From: Soehngenia sp. | GTDB taxonomy: Bacteria; Bacillota; Clostridia; Tissierellales; Tissierellaceae | Assembly (NCBI GenBank): GCA_024637045.1 | Contig: JAGXFX010000020.1 | Coordinates: 1 to 64,000, forward strand | Length of the DNA stretch: 64,000 bases | Reading direction: 5' to 3' | Shown here: piece after piece, positions 26,154-34,609 of the stretch | How positions within the stretch are numbered: the first letter of the stretch is position 1 | Layout: each line of letters starts with the position of its first letter | Position numbers and translations under genes: made by a program | Notes under the pieces: model-generated | Told to the model about the DNA's origin: nothing | Databases searched by the model: none | Seen by the model: the letters and a program-made list of their open reading frames with translations, nothing else

Positions 26154-29100
26154 GTTTCAATCCACGCACCCATGAAGGGTGCGATGCGAATTGGTGAAAA
26201 AAGGGGATGGAATGTTGAGTATTTCAATCCACGCACCCATGAAGGGTGCGATCTGCTTATGTGGGTGTCTATTGTACTTTTAACAATATTTCAATCCACG
26301 CACCCATGAAGGGTGCGATAGTAGGTCTTAATGCACTGTTGGTTTCCCCAAATATTTCAATCCACGCACCCATGAAGGGTGCGATAAGATAATCGATAGT
26401 TTTCACCAGGTACATGGATGATTTCAATCCACGCACCCATGAAGGGTGCGATCCGAATGTTGGTTACTCGTATTTTCCGCGTATTGTATTTCAATCCACG
26501 CACCCATGAAGGGTGCGATTAGCAACTGTTGACCTGTGGGGTGGTAGTATAGCTATTTCAATCCACGCACCCATGAAGGGTGCGATTCAGCAACTCTCTA
26601 ACCCCACTACTATTTAATTCATTTCAATCCACGCACCCATGAAGGGTGCGATTCTAGTCCTAAACTCTACTCTCCCATCAGTTTTAAATTTCAATCCACG
26701 CACCCATGAAGGGTGCGATTTGGTCAACATATAATTCCCAAATCTATCGTGCATATTTCAATCCACGCACCCATGAAGGGTGCGATCAATTGCATTTATC
26801 GTTCTTTCCGCCTTAATCATAATTTCAATCCACGCACCCATGAAGGGTGCGATTGCTGCATCCTGTTAATATTAATGATAGTACTAATATTTCAATCCAC
26901 GCACCCATGAAGGGTGCGATCCTTTATATATATATTTGTGTAAGCAACTACTTTTATTTCAATCCACGCACCCATGAAGGGTGCGATTATCTCTCTCACC
27001 TACTCCACCTCCCACACTTCCATTTCAATCCACGCACCCATGAAGGGTGCGATATTTTACGCCATTATTGCTTACCCGCTTGTGTACCATTTCAATCCAC
27101 GCACCCATGAAGGGTGCGATCTGTAACTTCTGTAGACCCCCAACCTGCATCACACATTTCAATCCACGCACCCATGAAGGGTGCGATCCAACATCTTTCT
27201 CTAGCAGTCTAGCCTCACTCATATTTCAATCCACGCACCCATGAAGGGTGCGATAACAATTCTTTTTATCAGTGGTCTAACTTTTCTTATTTCAATCCAC
27301 GCACCCATGAAGGGTGCGATACGAGAGGGAGTGATGTAATGAGTACACCAACAACATTTCAATCCACGCACCCATGAAGGGTGCGATTAACGCACAGAAA
27401 TTATCTTCATAACGCAACTACATTTCAATCCACGCACCCATGAAGGGTGCGATTCTAGCTTACTAACAACCTGAGAGGTCATTTCATCATTTCAATCCAC
27501 GCACCCATGAAGGGTGCGATGAAACACCTGCAAGGCTAGAGTGGAGATGTACAAATTTCAATCCACGCACCCATGAAGGGTGCGATGTTATAGAGTAGAA
27601 GATGCATTAAAACCAATTAGAATTTCAATCCACGCACCCATGAAGGGTGCGATTAGTCCGTTTTTCTCTCTTTCAGTTATCATTCTTTATTTCAATCCAC
27701 GCACCCATGAAGGGTGCGATAAGACTAGAGTACACAACAGCAGACCAAATAGGCATTTCAATCCACGCACCCATGAAGGGTGCGATTCTAGTTGATAGAG
27801 AGTGTCGCCCTCATATATGTCATTTCAATCCACGCACCCATGAAGGGTGCGATTTTGTTTTTACAATGTAAACCGACGCCTCATACTGATTTCAATCCAC
27901 GCACCCATGAAGGGTGCGATTCACTGCCTATTGCCCTTGTGAAATATGCACAGGTATTTCAATCCACGCACCCATGAAGGGTGCGATATGTTCTTGCAAC
28001 TCAATCAGTGCTGTTATAGATATTTCAATCCACGCACCCATGAAGGGTGCGATGATACATCTATAACGATACTAGACAATTAGTGAGCATTTCAATCCAC
28101 GCACCCATGAAGGGTGCGATCAGATAACGAAGATGGAACTTTTACTATTTCTTCATTTCAATCCACGCACCCATGAAGGGTGCGATAGGTCCTCTGGCAG
28201 CCAATACATCTGTAATACATATTTCAATCCACGCACCCATGAAGGGTGCGATTTGAGAGAGCAACAAAAGAAAGAAGAATCAGATATATTTCAATCCACG
28301 CACCCATGAAGGGTGCGATTTAACACATCAGGACTTGATGTATCAGTAGTAGATATTTCAATCCACGCACCCATGAAGGGTGCGATGATTTATATGGACT
28401 TCTTTTCTCCATATAATTTCTATTTCAATCCACGCACCCATGAAGGGTGCGATAATACAATTCAGTATTAAGGCCAGAAGATTTGGAATTTCAATCCACG
28501 CACCCATGAAGGGTGCGATTCCCCTACTGTGTTTAATATTCTGCAATTATTCTTATTTCAATCCACGCACCCATGAAGGGTGCGATGATTCCTGAGGATG
28601 ATGGATTTGAAGCTTTTGTATTTCAATCCACGCACCCATGAAGGGTGCGATATCATATCATCACTTCCTTTATTGCATTCTATCTATTTCAATCCACGCA
28701 CCCATGAAGGGTGCGATGTCTCCAGATTGTGTCCTTGGATGGTGCCAGGTTATTTCAATCCACGCACCCATGAAGGGTGCGATGCAACAGGAATAATCAC
28801 AAACACTGGAACATTCACATTTCAATCCACGCACCCATGAAGGGTGCGATCTGTATTCCTTAGATGATCCAACCAATACTTTATTATTTCAATCCACGCA
28901 CCCATGAAGGGTGCGATTCCATTTGTTTCTTATCTGTCAGATCATAAGTGATATTTCAATCCACGCACCCATGAAGGGTGCGATCTAAATATTCTAGTGT
29001 TTTGCTTATTGGTAATTCTATTTCAATCCACGCACCCATGAAGGGTGCGATCTTTGTTGTTCGCTCATTATCTTATAGTGATTGTTATTTCAATCCACGC

Positions 29101-29251
29101 ACCCATGAAGGGTGCGATCTGGATCATATCATCACCTCAATACTCATCTTGTATTTCAATCCACGCACCCATGAAGGGTGCGATTCTAGCTTACTAACAA
29201 CCTGAGAGGTCATTTCATCATTTCAATCCACGCACCCATGAAGGGTGCGAT
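26154..29251 (-). CRISPR. Type I-C CRISPR array, 47 repeats and 46 spacers
   Basis: I count 47 repeats of 32 bp beginning at 26154, 26221, 26288 and so on to 29220, with 33-35 bp spacers. On the minus strand each repeat ends GTGGATTGAAAT and holds a CGCACCC/GGGTGCG stem, which is the I-C type. That orientation puts transcription right to left, the leader at 29252-29425 and the oldest end at 26154. All repeats look identical except the distal one, whose outermost base is G instead of A. The spacers at 27454-27488 and 29185-29219 are identical. Short frames across the array repeat the same peptides and are not genes. Confidence 0.98.
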
Positions 29252-29425
29252 AGCTATATGTAGTACATATATAAGCACATGTAACTACATATGCTACTTT
29301 TTAATATTTAAAATCACAATTTGATTCTAATTTAACCATAGAATCTTGCGAACCCCCTTATGATTAAATGGTAATTATGGTTTCGCAAATTAGGATTCTA
29401 TTACTTGAAGTAATTGATAGGAAAC
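29252..29425 (-). promoter_or_regulatory. CRISPR leader
   Basis: AT-rich interval between the cas1 stop and the first repeat. It holds an inverted repeat next to the array (AGCTATATGTAGT at 29252-29264 against ACTACATATGCT at 29284-29295). A second composite one has TAGAATC-TTGCGAA at 29339-29352 against TTCGCAA at 29382-29388 and GATTCTA at 29394-29400, with an extra GATTCTA at 29323-29329. It should contain the array promoter and the Cas1-Cas2 integration signals. Confidence 0.75.
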
Positions 29426-30457
29426 TTATTTCATCAGGAAAGGTGGGTACATTTCCAAGTCACCTCTAATAGTTCTAGCCATTAATAATGATTGTACATA
29501 AGGAATCAAACCAATATTTATACTCTCCTCCAAAAATGGATGCCTTATTTCATCCTGTAACCTTTTATTCCAAAGATCTAAATACTTCTTCAGTCCTTCT
29601 TCTGAGAATAGTACTGCACCATTATCCTTAACAAAAAAATCATTTTCCCCAATCTGTTTCCGATTAATAAGACTCAAAACAAATCGATCACCCATATACG
29701 CTCTTAGTTCCTCCATCATGTCAAGAGCCAAACTTGTTCTTCCCGGCCTATCCTGATGCAGGAATCCCACATAAGGATCCAATCCTACTGTTTCCAAGGC
29801 ATTTTCCAATAGCACTCTTATCATCCCATAGCTTAATGACAACATAGCATTTACAGGATCTGTTGGAGGTCGTCTATTTCTGCCATAAAAGTTGAACTCA
29901 TGCTCTTGATTCAAAATCAGGTGTTTGAATCCTTTAAAATAATTTCTAGATGCATCACCTTCAATCCCTAATACGTGCTGAAGATTATCACTCTCATCCA
30001 AATTGGCTTTTGAATCAATCAGAGATTCCTTTATTATTCTTAGCTCAAAAGCAAAGCTTCTTTCTTGATAGTCTCTGATTCCACGGTCAATAACCTTTAT
30101 GGAATTGTAAAGCTTCCCATTGATAAAGAGTTTTGCAAATCTTAACGATTCTTTTTCATCATCAGCAATTCTGTACTGTTCTCTTCTTAATAACACATTC
30201 CCATTAGTCTTTCCAGATACCCTAGCCAACATCTTGCCATTCGGAGTCATAAATGAAACCCCAACCTTACTCTCCAAACACAGAGCCATTGAAGATGGAC
30301 TCATACCAGTATAGTTAAAGCAAACTATATTTTCAAAATATTGAACAGGATATTGTCCAAGTTTGTCCCCATCTTTATAGATGACTAAATTAGTGCCATC
30401 CCTTCCGATGTTTATATCCTCTTTGGTAATATATAAAGTGTTTAACAGTTTTCTCAT
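29426..30457 (-). CDS. cas1: CRISPR-associated integrase Cas1 (type I-C)
   Basis: Metal-dependent integrase that with Cas2 inserts new spacers at the leader end. About 343 residues with catalytic Glu in LGIEGDASRNYF, His in GFLHQDRPGRTSLALD and the downstream acidic residues. ATG at 30457 follows GGGAGGAG and overlaps the cas4 stop as ATGA; the longer frame to 30472 lacks support. It is last in the cas operon, next to the leader, with no cas2 after it. Confidence 0.97.
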   Translation of the reverse strand: MRKLLNTLYITKEDINIGRDGTNLVIYKDGDKLGQYPVQYFENIVCFNYTGMSPSSMALCLESKVGVSFMTPNGKMLARVSGKTNGNVLLRREQYRIADDEKESLRFAKLFINGKLYNSIKVIDRGIRDYQERSFAFELRIIKESLIDSKANLDESDNLQHVLGIEGDASRNYFKGFKHLILNQEHEFNFYGRNRRPPTDPVNAMLSLSYGMIRVLLENALETVGLDPYVGFLHQDRPGRTSLALDMMEELRAYMGDRFVLSLINRKQIGENDFFVKDNGAVLFSEEGLKKYLDLWNKRLQDEIRHPFLEESINIGLIPYVQSLLMARTIRGDLEMYPPFLMK

Positions 30458-31101
30458 TGGATCTCCTCCCATGAGCTCTGAATGTAATTTGAAACAGACC
30501 TTTTATGATGGGTCAGTCTCGGACGACATAATTCGTTCAAGGAGCATCTCTTGCAGTTTTTACCAATAGTTGCTTTTGGTGTCTTTCCATTTTCGTACAA
30601 ATGATGCATTTCGCTAGCCAATAACTGGACTTTTTCTCTTAAAGCATCAATTACAATTGTTTCAACACGCTTGTTGATCTGTTTGTAATAGATGGCGCTT
30701 TTCTCAATCCTGATATTAAACATTTCCTCAAGGCACATAACCTGAGCTACAAGTTGTAATATATCACTTAAATCCTTCTTGGGTTTACCCTTCTTGTATT
30801 CAACTACATAGGGGGTCCAATTTCCTTCCCTATTGTCTAACTTCACTCCATTTTTGGATTTCCGATACTCCAATACATCAATAATACCATTTACTCCAAG
30901 TTTGCTTGAGCTGATTGGCACTGCACGGGTAATAAGCTTATCTTTTCTGGTTTCTTCATAATACTTGTCATCAGCTATAGCATGAACCAACCCGCCTATA
31001 ACTGTATCCTCATTCTCTTCCCACACTTGTTCTATTGTTATCAGTGCCCATTGTCGTGGGCAAAACACATAGTGCTGTATTCCATTCAGTTGAAGTTTCA
31101 T
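30454..31101 (-). CDS. cas4: CRISPR-associated exonuclease Cas4 (type I-C)
   Basis: An iron-sulfur nuclease that trims prespacers and fixes PAM and orientation during adaptation. 215 residues with an N-terminal Cys14 (VFCPRQW), the RecB-type nuclease core (GIIDVLEY, VVEYKKGKPK), and the C-terminal cysteines CKRCSLNELC, making a four-Cys cluster. The start overlaps the cas7 stop by one base. Confidence 0.95.
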   Translation of the reverse strand: MKLQLNGIQHYVFCPRQWALITIEQVWEENEDTVIGGLVHAIADDKYYEETRKDKLITRAVPISSSKLGVNGIIDVLEYRKSKNGVKLDNREGNWTPYVVEYKKGKPKKDLSDILQLVAQVMCLEEMFNIRIEKSAIYYKQINKRVETIVIDALREKVQLLASEMHHLYENGKTPKATIGKNCKRCSLNELCRPRLTHHKRSVSNYIQSSWEEIQ

Positions 31102-31940
31102 TATCTTATTGAGTATACTTCTGGTGTCAATCCATCCAATGATTCAACTATAATGTCATAGTCATCAGCCGTGCGAGGGTTAAGTACGTTCTCCTTTTTC
31201 AAAACCTTTATAGAATCATGAACTTTGAAACTTGGAAACTGACCAATCTTATTGTCATGTTTAAACCAGTAGACCTTCTCTACAACCATCGACCCTTCAG
31301 GTCTCGCGGCTGAACTGTCATTCTCGAAAAGTGTCTTTAGAGATTCATGTAATTTGCTTGCATCCTCTTCATTGAATCCTGTCTTCTCTGCAAGCTGACA
31401 ATTCACACTGCCCTTAGTTAGATATAGCCCAAAATTCACCCTGTGTTTCATCCCCATTGTATCAGATGATTTCTTACCTTTATTAGGTTCAGAATTCACA
31501 CTTTTTGTAATCTGGATATCCTCTATATCAACCGTGTCAATCGAAAACGCTGGGTGAATCGATATGGGTCCTCTAACACCCTCAGATACACCTTTATCTT
31601 CAGCACTTTTAAAGGCAAAAACTTGTCCAAATCCTCTTACATCTATCCACTCCTCACATGCTTTCTTTACATAATCAGAACCTTTTAGCCCCTTCAGTGT
31701 TTCTTTTGCCCTTGAACTTAAACTGTCATATCCGTCCATATTCCTGTCATCAGATTGAACGAATACTTTCCCATTCATATCCATCCATCTGTTTCTGATC
31801 TTTCTCTTAAGACATACATCACTTATTTCTCCAAAACCATTGATATCTCCCCTAGGTCTGTTCCCATTAAGAGGATCTCCGTTGGGATTTGTGTTTTTTG
31901 CACTAATGATTACCACAAAATCAATCTTGTTATTAAGCAT
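31101..31940 (-). CDS. cas7: Cascade backbone subunit Cas7 (Csd2, type I-C)
   Basis: RNA-binding subunit that forms the filament along crRNA in I-C Cascade. About 279 residues with the Csd2 signature NTNPNGDPLNGNRPR near the N-terminus and VRGPISIHPAFSID. ATG at 31940 lies 7 bases behind AAAGGGG and is preferred to the ATG two codons earlier. It is flanked by cas8c and cas4. Confidence 0.96.
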   Translation of the reverse strand: MLNNKIDFVVIISAKNTNPNGDPLNGNRPRGDINGFGEISDVCLKRKIRNRWMDMNGKVFVQSDDRNMDGYDSLSSRAKETLKGLKGSDYVKKACEEWIDVRGFGQVFAFKSAEDKGVSEGVRGPISIHPAFSIDTVDIEDIQITKSVNSEPNKGKKSSDTMGMKHRVNFGLYLTKGSVNCQLAEKTGFNEEDASKLHESLKTLFENDSSAARPEGSMVVEKVYWFKHDNKIGQFPSFKVHDSIKVLKKENVLNPRTADDYDIIVESLDGLTPEVYSIR

Positions 31941-31960
31941 TTTCATTCCCCTTTCTTTTT

Positions 31961-33874
31961 CTATGCTTGCTTGTTTTCTTCAGTATTTGACTTTCTATAG
32001 AAATCCTGTATTTGACAATGGAAACCTAAGACATAGGTCCCTTCCAGATTTCTGTTTATCATATAATCCTCAGTATTAAACAAATCCATTATTTCACCCA
32101 TTATTTTTTGATAGTATTCCCTCTGGTACCTCGGAAGTCTTTTCAAGTAAGGTTGAATACTCTTCTCTACATTTATCCAAGTTGAATAAGGTTTCTTGGA
32201 TAGTATGTTCATATACCTCATGGCGTTTGTCTGTCTCTTGTCGCTTCCACTACCTTCTTTTGAAAGTGCATCTCGTTCGATTTTCTCAGCTGTAGCCATA
32301 AGCCTTCCGTAGAGATAGCTTCTATTATCCCATTCCTTGTTTAGTGCCATTGACAATTCAACCCCCTTCTTTTCATAATAGTGCTTCTTGACTAACCCAC
32401 AGCATACACTTATACACCTGTTCCAATTATATTTGCTTTTTGAAAGCGGAGTGACTGCATTTTGGATAGACTTTTCCACAAAATCCCTGGGTATTGGTGC
32501 TCGTTCGATTATACAGGGAAGTAATCTATGCAATAATTGATTCTTGTATTTGTTATTGTCCCCTATTGTCATCCTCCCGTTTCTCTCTACTCCAAATACG
32601 TAGTCGATGATATCTGAAGTTTTAGGAACGCCAATAAATGACATTATCCTGTGTTCATCGTCTTTTTTGTATCTGTGCTCCCAGGACATGCTGTCGTGGT
32701 AATAAGCAACATTGTTGTAATACTCACCAGGATTCATCTCTCTGTAGTACAAGATTGCCATTCTACCCTTGCCTGATATTGCACTATCCAGTGCCATAAT
32801 GCTTATTCTGCTCTGACTATCCAAATTATTTGAGTATCCTTCTATGGCCATCCTCAGGTCCTTGGCATAATTTCCCCCTGTATCAACCTTTTCGGGTGAA
32901 ATTCCCTTATTGCTATCTTGTATTGCTAAAATATCCTTATAAACCTCCTCGGAATCTTCAAAAGGTTGGGGAATACCAGGCTCTATACCAAAAGCTAAGA
33001 CTACGTAGCCATTATTACTGTATGCCTGTTTTCTAATAAGCCAACGCAAAGCCAAATGTGCCTTTTCACTTACCTCATAGCCAACACCAAAGGCTTCTGA
33101 AGGATTATTGAATCTCCCTCTGTATGTGAAGTTATTACTATCATTTGATGATATCAATTTTGAACCATCACCAGACCATCTAATATACTTTCTATGAAAA
33201 TCTAGCAACTCTATATTTTTACCACTTACAAAGCAAACACCCATGTTTTTCCCTTTTATTCTGTCAAGATTATACTCCAAGAATTTATCAAAAAACTCCT
33301 TATCCTCCCATAACTTTACAAGCCAACCCTTCTTCTCAATTGCAATTCTGATCAAAAACTTTTCTGGAGGATCTCCCAGATGCTTGTCGGCTTTGTCTAT
33401 GTACCCCTGACCTTCCATTTTTAACAAACCCATTTCACATAAGTCACTTGTTAAAGTTCCCTTGTTTAAATACCTATATACAATGTCAACATAGCGATTA
33501 TTGGGGTCGTAATCCCTCCACCCCTTTAGTTGCCTAATGTATTGCTCATGTTTTTCTTTATATCTTGAATCTTCTTCATAAAACTTATACAAATCTCCTG
33601 CGATGTATCCCAACTGATCAAATACCGGGTGGGGTGCAATTTTTGTACTGGTTCTGTTGATGGATTCAACAGTTATAGGTACTAAAGTTGGACTATCATC
33701 TTTTTCAACTCTTTTCCCTCTTAGTAATTCTCCCTTTTCAGAAAGAACTATTTCCAGATGAGCTTTAAAGGAATTAGTTGACATTGGACTAAGTCCCTTA
33801 AGAAATCCTTCACCCTCAATTGATTTTTCATACAACTCATCATAAACTTGTGCCAGATTCTGTAGCCAGCTCAT
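31961..33874 (-). CDS. cas8c: Cascade large subunit Cas8c (Csd1)
   Basis: Large I-C Cascade subunit, responsible for PAM recognition and R-loop formation. It spans about 637 residues. The N-terminus MSWLQNLAQVYDEL is typical of Csd1. ATG at 33874 follows GAGGAG and overlaps the cas5 stop as ATGA. In I-C systems a small Cas11 protein can be made from an internal start in the 3' part of this gene. I could not pick out a convincing internal start by eye, so none is listed. Confidence 0.95.
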   Translation of the reverse strand: MSWLQNLAQVYDELYEKSIEGEGFLKGLSPMSTNSFKAHLEIVLSEKGELLRGKRVEKDDSPTLVPITVESINRTSTKIAPHPVFDQLGYIAGDLYKFYEEDSRYKEKHEQYIRQLKGWRDYDPNNRYVDIVYRYLNKGTLTSDLCEMGLLKMEGQGYIDKADKHLGDPPEKFLIRIAIEKKGWLVKLWEDKEFFDKFLEYNLDRIKGKNMGVCFVSGKNIELLDFHRKYIRWSGDGSKLISSNDSNNFTYRGRFNNPSEAFGVGYEVSEKAHLALRWLIRKQAYSNNGYVVLAFGIEPGIPQPFEDSEEVYKDILAIQDSNKGISPEKVDTGGNYAKDLRMAIEGYSNNLDSQSRISIMALDSAISGKGRMAILYYREMNPGEYYNNVAYYHDSMSWEHRYKKDDEHRIMSFIGVPKTSDIIDYVFGVERNGRMTIGDNNKYKNQLLHRLLPCIIERAPIPRDFVEKSIQNAVTPLSKSKYNWNRCISVCCGLVKKHYYEKKGVELSMALNKEWDNRSYLYGRLMATAEKIERDALSKEGSGSDKRQTNAMRYMNILSKKPYSTWINVEKSIQPYLKRLPRYQREYYQKIMGEIMDLFNTEDYMINRNLEGTYVLGFHCQIQDFYRKSNTEENKQA

Positions 33875-34593
33875 TCTCCACACTCCTCTGAATAGCTAAA
33901 GTCTTCTCCTGGCGTGAATCTCTTGATGCCATATGAATAGATTTGCTTGGTTATTCCACAATTTTCAGGTTCAATGAAGTTAACTACCCCATTCTTCATT
34001 ATTGGATTCCATAGCTTGCATTCAAAACTCCCAACATCTTCATCAAGACTGATGTTTTCATCAGGATACATAAAGCTATGGAATTGAACGCCGTATGCAA
34101 CTTCTCCAGCTTCATCATAAAAACCTTTCTCTTCTCCAAACTCACAGGGTTCAACATAGGCTTGACACTCCCTAGTTCCTAGAAATATATCCCTCCGTCC
34201 CCCTTTTGCTAAAGATCTTTTAAATATTTCCTCGTGTTTTTTTCTATTCCAATCATTCTTCAGTTCGGGACGATTTTTATTCCATTCCATCAGAACTTCA
34301 ACCTGATAAGCAACGTCCCTCAAGTATGTGTAGAATGATAGCTCATTTCCTTTTCCAACGTATTTTATTGGTCTGACTCCAACACTTTCAGTTCTGATGG
34401 GATTTAATATCCTCACCCTTTTTATTTTCCAGATTATGGATGGTTTCCAGTAAATAGACTCTGTTATACCCTTAAGAGCTTGGTACGTTGGAAGATGGTA
34501 TGACATTTTCTCACCTCCTACCCGATTCACAGGATCTGAGAATAATGCTCTTCGTCCTGAAACCTTAAATGCAAAAACAATGTCTTTACTCAT
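33871..34593 (-). CDS. cas5: Cas5 (Cas5d, type I-C crRNA-processing endonuclease)
   Basis: In I-C systems Cas5 replaces Cas6: it cleaves the repeat hairpin and stays on the 5' handle. About 240 residues with a RAMP fold; ARALFSDP-like opening (RRALFSDPVNRVGGEKMSY) and GTRECQAYVEP. ATG at 34593 follows AGAGAGG and is preferred to the ATG at 34602. No cas6 gene exists in the locus, consistent with this role. Confidence 0.95.
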   Translation of the reverse strand: MSKDIVFAFKVSGRRALFSDPVNRVGGEKMSYHLPTYQALKGITESIYWKPSIIWKIKRVRILNPIRTESVGVRPIKYVGKGNELSFYTYLRDVAYQVEVLMEWNKNRPELKNDWNRKKHEEIFKRSLAKGGRRDIFLGTRECQAYVEPCEFGEEKGFYDEAGEVAYGVQFHSFMYPDENISLDEDVGSFECKLWNPIMKNGVVNFIEPENCGITKQIYSYGIKRFTPGEDFSYSEECGE

Positions 34594-34609
34594 TATTATC
34601 ATCCTCTCT

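Noticed and set aside
26713-29205. Many short ORFs across the array encoding repeated HEGCD- or MGAWIE-type peptides
   Set aside because: They are translations of the CRISPR repeat in different frames; spacing and peptide repetition match the 66-67 bp array period.
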